From: CAVTRI01 sp963737075
GTDB taxonomy: Bacteria > Actinomycetota > Acidimicrobiia > Acidimicrobiales > Palsa-688
Assembly (NCBI GenBank): GCA_963737075.1
Contig: CAVTRI010000002.1
Span: forward strand, 1,178,001-1,242,000
Length of the DNA: 64,000 bases
Direction: 5' to 3'
Shown: positions 18,407 through 28,413 of the stretch, piece by piece
Layout: each line of letters starts with the position of its first letter
Numbering within the stretch: position 1 is the first letter of the stretch
The notes under the pieces: model-generated
The model's input: the letters and a program-made list of their open reading frames with translations, nothing else
Database searches by the model: none
Told to the model about the DNA's origin: nothing
Program-made: the position numbers and the translations under genes

Positions 18407-19235
18407 ATGCCCAAAGTCCGCCCAGGGACCACCGCTGATGCCCGAAGCGCCCTACCACATCCGTTGAGTCTCGCCGAGTGGCTGGCTGACCAGTTGCGTG
18501 AACGGATTCTGGACGGGCGCCTGTCTGATGGCTCCGAGCTTCCCAAGCAGGACGAGATCGTCGACGAGTTTGGGGTCAGCAAGCCGTCGACCCGGGAGGC
18601 CTTCCGCATCCTCGAAACTGAAGGTCTCATCACCGTTCGCCGGGGCCGGGTGGGTGGTTCCGTCGTCCACTCCCCCCGGTTGGACAGCGTGGCATACATG
18701 CTCGCCTTGGTTCTGCAATCGAATGCCGTTCCGCTGGCAGATGTCGGGTTCACCCTGCGCCAGGTGGAACCGATCTGCGCCTCGCTGTGCGCGGCCCGGC
18801 CTGACCGTCGAAGAGCCGTCGTGCCAACGCTGCGGAAGTCCCACCGATTGTTGGAGGAGGCAGTGGGGGCTGACGACGCCGATGCCGCCGTCCCGGCTTC
18901 CCGTCATTTTCATGAGACCTTGGTCGCGCTGTGCGGCAGCCAGACCATGATCGCGATCGCCGGTTCGCTTGAAGCCATGTGGTCAGCCCATGAGCAAGCT
19001 TGGGCGGGGGAGGCGGTCCGTCGGGGGAGGTTCCCTCCCGTCGACCTTCGTCAGCGTGCCGTGGAAGAGCATCGCGAGAATCCTCGACTTGGTCGAGCGG
19101 GGGGACGCGGCCCGCGCCGCCGACGCCGCCAGGCGGCATCTCGAGTCCGCGCAGCTCTACGTGCTCAGGGGTGATGGGCCACGGCTGGTGGCAGCGTCGG
19201 TGCTCCGGGGACCGAACCGCCCGTCAGGTCTCTGA
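18407..19235 (+). pseudogene. FadR-subfamily GntR regulator with one frameshift
   Basis: Winged-helix front: AEWLADQLRERILDGRLSDG, LPKQDEIVDEFGVSKPSTRE and RILETEGLITVRRGRVGG. The FCD effector domain follows (FTLRQVEPICASLCA, SRHFHETLVALCGS). At about 19075-19083 GCGAGAATCCTCGAC carries one extra A: the first frame ends in Arg-rich nonsense, while the shifted frame continues correctly as ILDLVERGDAARAADAARRH to the stop at 19235. Fixing it gives about 275 residues. Divergence from the aldolase operon marks it as its likely repressor. Its 3' end overlaps the permease end by 71 bp. A sequencing indel is an alternative to a true mutation. Confidence 0.8.
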
Positions 19236-20268
19236 CGGTTCCCTGGCGAGCGCGATTCCGGCCCTGGATCACTGTCAGCCCGACGGCCGCGATGAGTACG
19301 GAGCCCTGGAAGACCTGGGGCGCCCAGGTCGGCGCCCCGGCGGTCAGCAGACCAACGCTGCCCGTGCCGAGCATCAGGACGGCGACGATCGTCCCCCAGG
19401 GGTTGAAGCGGCCACGGCGAAACTGAGTCGCGCCGAGGAACGCGGCTGAGAAGGCAGGTATGAGATAGGAAGGGCCGTTGCTGGGGTCCGCGGCCTGGAT
19501 GCGGGCGGTGAGGATGATGCCGGCAAAGCCGGCCAGTGCTCCCGACACGACAAGGCTCATGCTGCGAACACGGCGTACGCGGACACCGACCAGACGAGCC
19601 ACCTCGACGCTGTATCCGGTGGCGTAGCTATAACGGCCGGCGACCGTCTGCTCTAGGAAGTAGCCGATCCCCACCATCAGGACCAGCATGTAGAGGACCG
19701 GGAGCTCCACGCCGAAAGCCGAGGCCGACGCCGCCTTGGAGAAGCCACCGCTCAGACGAGCGGTGAAGGTCTGATCGCCGGACACGCCGAGGGTAATGGC
19801 GGCGAGGATCGCTCCGGTGGCGAGCGTTCCGATGAAGGAGTCGATGCGCATCACCACGACGACAAGGCTGTTCAGTAGGCCTACCACCACCCCCACGAGC
19901 ACGGCCACCGCGAACACCAGGGCGGGGTTCCAACCGGTGTGGGTGAGGAGCCAACCGGAGATGATGCCGGTCAGGCCCATGGTGGAGCCGATCGACAGGT
20001 CGAACAAACCGGCGGCCAACGGGACGACGATGCTGAGGGCGGCGATGCCGGTGACCGAATACTGGTTGAGTACCGTCTTGGCCGTTTGGGCGCGCCAAAA
20101 CAGGGAGGGCTCCCACAGGCTGAAGATGACGATAATGACGATCCAGACATAGACGGCGCCGATGTTGCGGTAGCTCAACGCCTCCTGCAGACGCCGGTAG
20201 CCACGCCGGCGTTCGGGTCCCCCAGGCGATGAGGGTACGAAGGACGTCTCAACCGACTCGACAGCCAC
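19165..20268 (-). CDS. Sugar-type ABC transporter permease (RbsC/MglC-like)
   Basis: 367 residues, about nine hydrophobic segments. Typical of BPD_transp_2 ribose/galactose-type permeases: GIAALSIVVPLAAGLFDLSI, GSTMGLTGIISGWLL, DSFIGTLATGAILAAITLGV and IPAFSAAFLGATQFRRGRFN. GTG 20268 follows the ATP-binding gene's stop with no gap, so it is translated from the same message. Membrane channel for the substrate delivered by the binding protein at 21871. Single permease likely forms a homodimer. Confidence 0.9.
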   Translation of the reverse strand: MAVESVETSFVPSSPGGPERRRGYRRLQEALSYRNIGAVYVWIVIIVIFSLWEPSLFWRAQTAKTVLNQYSVTGIAALSIVVPLAAGLFDLSIGSTMGLTGIISGWLLTHTGWNPALVFAVAVLVGVVVGLLNSLVVVVMRIDSFIGTLATGAILAAITLGVSGDQTFTARLSGGFSKAASASAFGVELPVLYMLVLMVGIGYFLEQTVAGRYSYATGYSVEVARLVGVRVRRVRSMSLVVSGALAGFAGIILTARIQAADPSNGPSYLIPAFSAAFLGATQFRRGRFNPWGTIVAVLMLGTGSVGLLTAGAPTWAPQVFQGSVLIAAVGLTVIQGRNRARQGTVRDLTGGSVPGAPTLPPAVAHHP

Positions 20269-21819
20269 TCATTTCTCCTCACCCGCAGGCAAGCCGGCCT
20301 GAAGGATCACCTCGAGAATGGCCCTCTCTGTTATCTCCGAGCCCGTCAGGGTGGCCGCAACCCTCCCGCCCACCAGCGCGATCACCCTGTCGCAGACGCC
20401 GACGAAGTCCTCCAGGTCGGCCGAGCAGATGACGGTGGCCACTCCCTGGGTCGCCTGGGCTCGGACCAAGTTGTAGATGGCATGCCGGGCGCCAATATCG
20501 ACACCGCTGGTGGGATCGTCCATGACGAGAAGTGTCGGATTGGTATTGAGCCATCGGGCCAGGATGGACTTTTGCTGGTTGCCACCGCTCAGCAGGGCGT
20601 ATGCGCGGCTCGGGTCCGGCGGGCGGAGGTCAACGTCGAGGATGCGCCGGGCCACGGCGGCCGTTTCCGACTGCCGATCCACCCGCCTGAAGCGGGTGTA
20701 GCGCGAGAGAACCGGCAGGCTGATGTTCTCGCGCACCGTGAACTCTCGTACCGCGCTGCCAGGGTGGCGATTTCCCAACACGAGAACGATGCCCAACGAC
20801 TGAGCCAGCCTCGGGGTCAGACGGTCGTGGGCGGTGCCTTTCCGATCGTGGACCCGGAGCACGGCCGGGATCGCACCGGTCATCGCCGTTGCCATCTCCT
20901 CTCGCCCGGAGCCGTCAAGGCCAGCCACGCCGACGATCTCCCCGCGGTGCACTGCGAGGTCGACGTGGTCGAGACGGTCGGAGCAGATCCCTTCAAACCG
21001 AAAGGTCACCTCGCCGGCCCCGCCGAAGGGATGACGAGCGCTTGGCGAGATGGAGGCCTCAATCTGTGCGGACCTGCTTTCGCCGACGATCAGCTTCACC
21101 AGGCGGGACCGATCCAGCGCCAACCCCGAGTAGGTGCCTTCAAAGCGCCCGTCTCGGAGGACGGAGACCCGATCTACCAGTCCGAGTATCTCGTCGAGGC
21201 GATGGGATACGTAGAGGATGCTCACGCCGGTGCTCCTTACCTGACGGAGCACCTTGAACAGTACCTCGACCTCCGCCGGGGGCAACGCGGCGGTTGGCTC
21301 GTCAAGCACAAGCAGGCGAATCGGCGTGCGGCTGGCGTCGAGCGCTCGGGCGATGGCGACCGTACTGCGCTCGACGGGCCGTAGTTGTCCGACCGGCCGA
21401 TGGGCCTCGAGCGTGGCATTCACGGTGCCGAGTAGCCGTCGGGCATGCGCCTCCTGCTCGTGCCATCGGATTCGGCGGGCGCCGGTCCGCACGTATCCAG
21501 ATTCGAGTCCGATGTTGTCGACGACGTCGAAGTCATCGATCAACCCCAAGTCTTGGTGCACGAACCGAAGCCCGGCCGCGCGCGACTCCAGGGCGGACCC
21601 GAGGGGCAACGGCTGACCGGACACGGTGACCAAACTGCCGGGATCCGGGACGTGGAAGCCGGACAAAATCTTGATGAGAGTCGACTTGCCGGAACCGTTT
21701 TCGCCAACCAGCCCATGGATCTCTCCTCGGTCAATCCGCATGCTGACGTCTCGTAACGCCACCTGACCCGGGAACGTCTTGCTGAGATGGGTGATCTCGA
21801 CGAGCGGTTCCGAGCTCAT
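20269..21819 (-). CDS. Sugar ABC transporter ATP-binding protein (tandem domains)
   Basis: 516 residues with two ABC domains, as in RbsA/MglA. Domain 1 has Walker A GLVGENGSGKSTLIK and Walker B LLVLDEPTAALP, but a weak signature (GQLRPVERSTVAIARAL instead of LSGGQ). Domain 2 has an altered Walker A (GVAGLDGSGREEM), as is usual for this family, a good signature ALLSGGNQQKSILARWL, and Walker B LLVMDDPTSGVD. Both halves are thus complementary. The middle gene of the binding protein, ATPase, permease operon. Cytoplasmic face of the membrane. Confidence 0.92.
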   Translation of the reverse strand: MSSEPLVEITHLSKTFPGQVALRDVSMRIDRGEIHGLVGENGSGKSTLIKILSGFHVPDPGSLVTVSGQPLPLGSALESRAAGLRFVHQDLGLIDDFDVVDNIGLESGYVRTGARRIRWHEQEAHARRLLGTVNATLEAHRPVGQLRPVERSTVAIARALDASRTPIRLLVLDEPTAALPPAEVEVLFKVLRQVRSTGVSILYVSHRLDEILGLVDRVSVLRDGRFEGTYSGLALDRSRLVKLIVGESRSAQIEASISPSARHPFGGAGEVTFRFEGICSDRLDHVDLAVHRGEIVGVAGLDGSGREEMATAMTGAIPAVLRVHDRKGTAHDRLTPRLAQSLGIVLVLGNRHPGSAVREFTVRENISLPVLSRYTRFRRVDRQSETAAVARRILDVDLRPPDPSRAYALLSGGNQQKSILARWLNTNPTLLVMDDPTSGVDIGARHAIYNLVRAQATQGVATVICSADLEDFVGVCDRVIALVGGRVAATLTGSEITERAILEVILQAGLPAGEEK

Positions 21820-21870
21820 AATCAGGCCAACAGGTGGCGCGCCGACGCCCGGCTGGATGACTGCATGCGA

Positions 21871-23034
21871 TCAGCCCTTGCCCCAGAGCGCTTTGTATTG
21901 GGCCTGGTAGTCAGCCACGAGGGGGAAGCTCGACGTGGTTGACGGCACGTTGGCGCCGGTAAGGAGCCATACGGGGAGATTGTGGGCCGTGTCTGGGTCA
22001 GTTGACTCATGGTTGAAGTATCTGATGAGATAGTCCACTTCACGCCACATGATCTCGGGCCCGGGGAAGCCGTCCGATGCCACCAGGTCTTGACCGTTCT
22101 TCATGTACGCCTGGGTGGCCGGTTCGTTATCGATGGTCACGAGCTTCACCTTGCCGCCGATCCCCGCACCAGACAAGGCGCTCGGGACGCCGAGGACCAT
22201 GTCGTCGTAGCCGATGTAGGCCCAGTTGACATCCGGATGCGCCGTGAGATAGGACGCGATCCGGGTGGGGAGGTCGGCGCCGATGCTGGTCGCCGGCACC
22301 TGGAACGACGAAACCTTGCAGCTTGGGCATTTGCTCTGGAGCTCCTGCTGGAACCCCTGACCCACAAAGCTGAGGTTGGCGAAAGCCGAGGAGGTCACCA
22401 TCACCGCGTTGATGTTCGCACCGGCATGGGAGACGGCGTAATCGGCCAGCCGCTGGCCCGACGCCAGGTAGTCAGGTCCGTAGTCGAACACCGCCGTCAG
22501 ACCGTTCCCGGGGGGATCAGCGGTGGTCATGTCGATGACTGGAATGTTCATGCTCTTGAGTTGCGCCAACTCCGGCTCGAATATGGACCGCGAGAACCCG
22601 CTGGCGATGACGGCGTCGGGCTTGTCCTGGACTGCCTTGTCCCACGCTGCCTTAACGGACTCCGGCGTGACGCCAGCGTCCACGACTCGCAATGTCCACC
22701 CGACAGTCGACACGGCTTCCTGCAGGGGCGCCGTCAGCGCCACGCAGGCCGGCACGGAGCATTGCAGCCAGTCGATTGTCTTCCCGGTCGGTATGGCGCC
22801 CTGGACCTTCTGGCTGATGTTGATGCTGGTCGGTCGTTGCAGCCATCGTTGCACCTGAGCCTGGACGCTTCCGGTACCGCCGCCTGCTGGGGAGGCCGTC
22901 GTCGCCGAACCCGACGACGGGGCCGTCGTATTGGAGCTACTGGACGACTTGCTGGAACTGCCGCACGCGGCGGCCGTCAGTGCCAGCGCCACGGCCGCAA
23001 TCATGACCAAACCTGGCATCGACCTGATTCTCAT
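21871..23034 (-). CDS. Sugar-type ABC transporter substrate-binding lipoprotein
   Basis: 387 residues. Signal peptide with lipobox LTAAACGSS, then a Ser/Thr/Gly-rich linker. Periplasmic-binding-protein type 1 fold of the ribose/galactose class: TIDWLQCSVPACVALTAPLQ, PDAVIASGFSRSIFEPELAQ, MNIPVIDMTTADPP, DVNWAYIGYDDMVLGVPSAL and KLVTIDNEPATQAYMKNG. Two Cys pairs (CSVPAC, KCPSCK) are unusual and may be disulfides. Anchored outside the membrane, it hands the substrate to the permease. Substrate not predictable; neighbours suggest a glycosidic or polyol compound. Confidence 0.9.
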   Translation of the reverse strand: MRIRSMPGLVMIAAVALALTAAACGSSSKSSSSSNTTAPSSGSATTASPAGGGTGSVQAQVQRWLQRPTSINISQKVQGAIPTGKTIDWLQCSVPACVALTAPLQEAVSTVGWTLRVVDAGVTPESVKAAWDKAVQDKPDAVIASGFSRSIFEPELAQLKSMNIPVIDMTTADPPGNGLTAVFDYGPDYLASGQRLADYAVSHAGANINAVMVTSSAFANLSFVGQGFQQELQSKCPSCKVSSFQVPATSIGADLPTRIASYLTAHPDVNWAYIGYDDMVLGVPSALSGAGIGGKVKLVTIDNEPATQAYMKNGQDLVASDGFPGPEIMWREVDYLIRYFNHESTDPDTAHNLPVWLLTGANVPSTTSSFPLVADYQAQYKALWGKG

Positions 23035-23078
23035 GCGCTATATCCTCCCTAGTAACGGTGTCTCGACACGTTTCCTCC

Positions 23079-24843
23079 TCAGGGGGCAACCGAGGTGCCA
23101 CTTCCCCCTTCGGGCCCTCCGCGGGCCATCTTGGCCCGCGGCTCGGTGGCGGATTTGTCGCCAGAGGCGCCGGCCGCCCGGGCCATGATGTCGCCTCTGA
23201 GGTCGGACTTCGCCACCTTGCCCCCCGACGAGCGGGGCAACCGGTCCACGACGATCAAGCGTTCCGGAAACCACTCGCGGGTCGCACCGCGAGCGGCCAG
23301 ATGGTCATTCAGTTCTTCCAGCGTGAGCGGTTCGGCACTGCGCAGCTCGGCGAAGACGCAAACCTTTTCCCCAAACACCGGGTCGGGCATGGCCACGGCG
23401 GCAGCCAGCGCCACCCGAGGATGCGTCATCACCTCCGCCTCGACTGCAGCAGCACTGATGTTCTTGCCGCCGCGAATGATGATGTCAGAGGTGCGGCCGA
23501 TGACCGTGAGGTAGCCGTCCGGATCGATCTCCACTAGATCACCGACGAGCATCCAGCCATCAGGCGTATACAACTGGGCGTTCGCCGCGGGGTCCCCGTA
23601 GTACCCCTCGCAAGTGGCCGGCCCCCGGCAAGCAGGCTGGCCCTGCAAGCCGTTGACCGTTTCTCCGGTGGCCGGATCGACCAGCCGGACCTGCATCTCG
23701 TCGATGGTGCGCCCCGCCGTGGTCAGGCGCCGCCGCTTCGAGTCTCGTGTGGTGGTCCGACTCACCGTCCCCGTCTCGTTGCTGCCATAGAACTGCAACA
23801 CCTGGGCGCCTATCCGGTCCTCGAACTCGGCCGCTCGTGCGTACGGCACAGGCTCGCCACCGGTAAAGACGACCCGCAGCGAAGTCAGGTCATCCGGTCG
23901 CAGCGCGGCTGAGTTCAACAGCATGATGAGCTGCGTGGTGACAGCAGCCAGGACGCTGACTCGCTCGGTGGCGATGAGCTCTATAACTACCTCTGGGCTG
24001 AACCGCCGGCGCACGTGGCAGGACGATCCGAGATATGTGGGCGTAAAATGGGCGGTCCACAAGCCGAACCCGAACGGGGAGGCCACCGCGGAGCAGAACA
24101 CGTCAGCATCGGTCAGTTCTCCGGCGTTCACAGCCAAGTGGTGGAAGTATCGCCAGCGATTCTGGGTGTGCATCACGCATTTAGGAATCCCGGTCGTACC
24201 CGAGGTGGAGTTCAGGAAGAACACCTCAGAGGGGGTTAGTCGATGTACCGGGCGGAGGCGGCCGCCCGCTCGGGGCCGACCATGGGGCGGGTCGACCGTC
24301 CGAACGCACCACTCACCCGCGGGTTTCATCGGCTCCATGACGACGTGGGTCAGGGAGAGCCCGCCCGACCTGGCGGCCGCCACCGCGGCCTGGGCGCTGG
24401 CATTCTCCGAGTCCGCGCAGGTCAGGACCGCCGATGTGCCGCTCTGCCCGAGCAGGTGCCGAATCTCTCGTTGGCCTGCCCGGGAACCGATCCCAACCGC
24501 CACCAGCCCCGCCCTTCTCCGCTGCCAACCAGGCGAGGTGTACCTCTGGCCCGTCGGGAAGGAGAGTCGCTAATCGCTCACCGGGCCGCAGCCCCGCTGC
24601 GAGAAGATCCGTCGCCAGCTGGTTCGATCCCTCCTCGTATGCGCGCCAGGTCAGGCGGACCTTCTCGCCCGCGAAGGCCAACCTCTGTGCCTTCGAGAGG
24701 GACCATTGCATGACGTAGTCACTTAGCGTGGTGGTGTCCCAGTAGCCGGCAGCGAGGTACTGCTCGATCTCTGCGGAGGAATGTCCGGTCGGCGACTCCT
24801 CCGCGCCAGACGGCCACGCTGGCGCGGTTGATTTCAAGGACAC
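23079..24843 (-). pseudogene. AMP-forming acyl-CoA ligase with one frameshift
   Basis: An ANL-family ligase of the cyclohexanecarboxylate/long-chain type. N-terminal part: VMQWSLSKAQRLAFAGEKVR, GSNQLATDLLAAGLRPGER. At about 24508-24516 an extra base in a G/C run (GCCCCGCCC on the plus strand) shifts the frame between LAWLAAEK and VAVGIGSRAGQREIRHLLGQ. The rest has the AMP motif FFLNSTSGTTGIPK, LQFYGSNETGTVS, GWMLVGDLVEIDPDGYLTVI and the catalytic Lys region RSSGGKVAKSD. Start is GTG 24843 or, with better ribosome-site spacing, TTG 24837. It follows the second ligase in the same direction. Sequencing error is possible because it sits in a homopolymer-like run. Confidence 0.82.
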
Positions 24844-24909
24844 CTCCCCCTTTCAAACAGACCCTACGCAGATTTCTTGCTGGAGACTAGAGTGTGGCGG
24901 CAACAAAGA

Positions 24910-26526
24910 TCAAGAAGTTTGGAAATTCGCCTCTTGGCGGAGCTTTGTCATGCCGCGCAGATCGTTCTTTAAGACTTTGCCGGCCGCGTTGCGTGGCAGT
25001 TCGTGTACCATCTCGATTCGTCGGGGCACCTTGAAGTTTGCTAGGCGCTGGCGGCAGAACTCGACCAGCTCGACTGCGGTCGCCGTCTGCCCGGCCCTCG
25101 GCACGACGAACGCAACGCCCGCCTCGCCCATGCGATCGTCGGCAACTCCGACTACTGCGCACTCGAGGATCGCCTCGTGGCGGGTCAGGACCTGTTCGAC
25201 CTCGGCAGGGTACACGTTGAAGCCTCCGACGGTGAACATGTCCTTGATTCGATCCGTGATGGTCAGATACCCACGGTCATCGAGGTGGCCGACGTCTCCG
25301 GTGTGCAGCCAGCCTGCGGCGTCGATCGCGGCCGACGTCGCGTTGGGATCCTCGAAGTAGCCGAGCATGACGTTGTCCCCCCGTACCCATATCTCTCCGC
25401 TCGTCCCCGCCGGCACCGGGTTACCCTCCTGGTCGACCACCTGCAGCTCGAAACCGGCCACCGCCACCCCGCGGGTGTGTGCGATGGTTTCCGGGTCGTC
25501 GCCCGGACGGCACATGGTGACGACCACCGCCTCTGACAGCCCGTACGCGGTCAGCACCGTGGGGAACGACAGTTCCCTGCGCATCCGCTCGACCAGCGAG
25601 ACCGGAACGACCGTGGCGCCGGTGACCGCCAGACGCAACGAGCTGAGATCGTGGCGGTCGTGGTCGGTACGGTTGAGCATCGAGATGTACAGGGTCGGCG
25701 GACCTGGAAGGATGGTCACCCTTTCCGCGTCGATCCAGTCGAGCACGGCGTCGATTTGGAACACAGGCATCGGGATCACCATGGCGCCTCTCAGTAAGCA
25801 GACCAGGAAGCCGGCCTTGTATCCAAAGGTATGGAAGAACGGGTTGACCACGAGATAGCGATCATCTGCCGCGACCTCTGCCTGGTCAGCTCACACGTCG
25901 GCGACGCCCAGCGTCTGGCGGTGGGCAGACATTGCACCTTTTGGACGGCCGGTTGTACCGGAGGTGAAGATGATGTCGAGCACGTCGTCGGGCCCCGTCG
26001 ATCGCGACCTGGCCTCGGCGGCGGTGCGGGCGTCGCTGCCGGCGGCCGAGAGAAACGACGGCCAGCTTGTCTCGCCTTTCCCCCCAAGATCAACGATATG
26101 GTCCAGGTGGTCGAGCGTTCCTGACGGTTGGTCGTCGTCTGCTGCCGCATTGAGCATGCCTACGTAGTCGGTCCCGAGGAAGCCGTTGTGCACCAGGAGC
26201 ATCTTGGCCCGAGTGCGGCTCACGAGATCGAGCGCCTCACCCCCCCGGTAGCGCGTGTTGATCGGCACCACGACCCCGCCCACATAGCCCGTCCCCAGAC
26301 AAGCAACTATCCACTCATAGCTATTCGGTGCCCAGATTGCGACCCGGTCTCCTTCTTCAAGACCAGCGGCGACCAGAGCCGCGCCGGCGGCCACGACGTC
26401 AGCGCCGAGTTCCGCATAGGTGAAGCGCTGGTCGCCGTCGACCACAGCAGTTCGCCGAGCAAACGTGCTAACTGCATAGCGAACGGCTGTCGCGATCGTC
26501 GTAGGCCTCGGTGGCTGGTCTGACAT
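24910..26526 (-). pseudogene. FadD3-like acyl-CoA ligase with an in-frame TGA
   Basis: The frame is continuous across 538 codons except for TGA at 25891-25893. The context reads LGVADV-stop-ADQAEVAADDRYLVVN, at a place where Trp would fit by a single TGG to TGA change. Upstream: RFTYAELGADVVAAGAALVA, FTSGTTGRPKGAMSAH. Downstream: NPFFHTFGYKAGFLVC, TAYGLSEAVVVTMCRPGDD, GWLHTGDVGHLDDRGYLTIT, PRNAAGKVLKNDLRG. FadD3 activates the steroid-derived acid HIP in mycobacteria; similarity here is at family level only. It would be the first gene of the leftward ligase group. The stop removes the C-terminal two thirds of the enzyme. Confidence 0.85.
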
Positions 26527-26724
26527 GGCGGGTCCCCCTTGGACACGACAAGCGCGCCAGAATACCCACGTTCGCGTCGCCCGCCTTGTGAGGGAGAACA
26601 GCGAACGGAGTCGGGCTGCCCTGGCGGACGGCTGCTGAATGTGACGTCATCGAGGAGGCAACTGGCGAGAAACCCCTCGCCGAGCTCCGACCGCCAACGC
26701 GCACGCTGGACGTGCGCGGCATGG

Positions 26725-27003
26725 TCATTGAGCTTTCCGTGATTGTCTGACCAGCTGCCGGACCCGAGGGAGGTCCAGCTCGAGCAGGCTGGCGGCGAGC
26801 TCGGCCCCGACTTCGGAAGCCATGACGGCCTCCGCGTCATCGACAGCGTGCTCGGCCTCGGCAACCATCATGTCCTGTTCGGCGAGCAGCTCGGCACGTC
26901 GTTTCTGCGCAGCGGCGAGCCGGGCGTGGGTCCGCCGGTGGCGAGCATCGAGCTCGGCCAGCCGGCGTTGGTAGCCCTTGACGGCATCTCCAGACCCTCA
27001 CCG
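26725..27003 (-). pseudogene. Coiled-coil protein fragment, unknown
   Basis: A continuous frame without a start ends at TGA 26725-26727. It reads GYQRRLAELDARHRRTHARL, AAAQKRRAELLAEQDMMVAE and LLELDLPRVRQLVRQSRKAQ, clearly coding in character, helical and highly charged. Its upstream edge coincides with the istB remnant at 27004, so the 5' part was probably lost by rearrangement around that IS. No family recognised. Confidence 0.5.
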
Positions 27004-27334
27004 TAACCGTCGGACGAGCCAAGATCGACGCCTCCATCGCCAAGGTCATCGCCCGCATCTGCCGCTCCGAGCTCATCGTCGTCGACGACATAGGCCAACT
27101 CCCCGCCGGCCAAGACGCCGCCGACGCCTTCTACCGCGTCGTCGACGCGCCTACGAACGACGCTCCGTCGCCGTCACCTCCAACCTGCACCCCTCCGGCT
27201 TCGACACCATCATGCCACAAGCCTCGCCACCGCCACCGTCGACCGTCTCCTCCACCACGCCCACATCATCCTCACCGACGGCGGATCACTCCGCCGAAGC
27301 CCTCGCCGGCAAAGGAGTGGTGCCCCTGGCCTGA
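27004..27334 (+). pseudogene. istB-like ATPase, C-terminal remnant of an IS21 element
   Basis: Walker B segment ELIVVDDIGQLPAGQDAADA, then YERRSVAVTSNLHPSGFDTI and DRLLHHAHIILTDGG, in the order of IstB C-termini; the final AEALAGKGVVPLA is in another frame. At least three frame changes occur after 27160. The P-loop half is missing. The TGTCC repeats just downstream mark the IS end. Confidence 0.75.
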
Positions 27335-27355
27335 CCACCCATCCACGACAACCGC

Positions 27356-27430
27356 TGTCCGCCCACACGGTATTCCACTGTCCGCCGGCAAGGAGACCTT
27401 CTGTCCGCCCACAAGGAAATCCTCCTGTCC
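27356..27430 (+). repeat. IS21-type right end: TGTCC repeats at a 23-24 bp period
   Basis: TGTCCGCC occurs at 27356, 27379 and 27402, and TGTCC again at 27426. IS21 elements carry several direct repeats inside each end that bind the transposase; the spacing and the position 20 bp after the istB remnant match that. The same TGTCCGCC unit recurs at 39030-39061. Confidence 0.65.
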
Positions 27431-28233
27431 ATTGACAATGACCGCCGCCGATCACGCCAGCTGCCATCTCGTCCACCGGACCCGAGCTGCTCACGTTGTT
27501 TCCGCTCCACCCTCGGCGTTCGATAAGCCAGTCGCTGAATCGCCGGTCAGCAGCACAGAACCGGCCGTCCGCAGCCGGGCGCGTATTAGCCGGAGCCAGT
27601 TGGGAAGCCATCGGTACATGCGGCCCGCGCCGCCTTGGCGCGCCCCGCGCTCGCACTGACCGAGCCGGCACAGCGCCGCCCAGTGGGCGTCGCTTTGCGT
27701 CTCTGGCCGTGGCTCACTCACGAGTAGGTTTCCTGTGATCGACCTCGTGGTGCCTTCCGATAAGAGAAACCTTCGGTGATCCGCAACGGACGAACGCTCT
27801 AAAACAGTTCATGGCATGTCCGTCCCGGAGGCGGCCCGGTAGATGGCTCGCCGGGGGCCTCCCCCAGTGGGTGAGAGTGATGGCCACCGGGTCGGATCAG
27901 GTCTTTCCAATGTGGCGTCAGCGCAGTCATGTGGGCGGACACCACGGCGGCACCGGGCCGGGCCCGCCGGGCAACCACCCGACGGCTCGCATGCCCGTCG
28001 TCGGCGGGTCGCTGGCGGCCGCAGATCACGCTTCGCTGGCCGGCGACCTGGGTTTCGGTGAGGCGAAGGTCGGTGAGCGAGCCGTCCTCCCACAAGACTC
28101 GGTAGAGACGACTGGCGGCCTGCTCCGCGGCGCAGCCGTCGCAGACGCCGTTCGGCGTTCGAAGTCCGGCCGCCGCAGACATAGAGGCACCACTGCTGGC
28201 CGGGCACCGTCGGTGAGGTGGCCGCTCGCACCG
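27431..28233. other. Stretch without a clearly supported gene
   Basis: No gene I would defend. A minus-strand frame around 28060-28182 has coding-like sequence (CDGCAAEQAASRLYRVLWED, then GSLTDLRLTETQVAGQ) but degrades into Arg/Pro-rich sequence, and may be a decayed small gene. Confidence 0.35.
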
Positions 28234-28413
28234 TCAGGCCTCCCGGGGCGCCCGACGGGCCCCGGCCAGGGCTTCTTCAATGGCCGCGGTGAGCTGTAAC
28301 CAACCGAAGAAGGCTTGGGTGGTGCCGTCACTGCGGGCTAGTTCGCCCTGGATCGGCGTGGCGGCGAGATCGACGTCCAACCGGAAGCGGGCGTGATTGG
28401 TGGCGGCGGACAC
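28234..28413 (-). CDS. Small conserved-looking protein, unknown
   Basis: 59 residues from GTG 28413: RFRLDVDLAATPIQGELARS, then DGTTQAFFGWLQLTAAIEEA. The alternating beta-strand pattern followed by a helix looks like a compact folded protein. Small proteins of this look occur in actinobacteria, but I cannot name a family or function. No strong ribosome site; the GTG choice rests on where the protein-like sequence begins. Confidence 0.5.
   Translation of the reverse strand: MSAATNHARFRLDVDLAATPIQGELARSDGTTQAFFGWLQLTAAIEEALAGARRAPREA

Noticed and set aside
24505..24516. Programmed frameshift in the acyl-CoA ligase
   Set aside because: ANL ligases are not known to use recoding, and the site is a plain G/C run without a stop or stimulator nearby.
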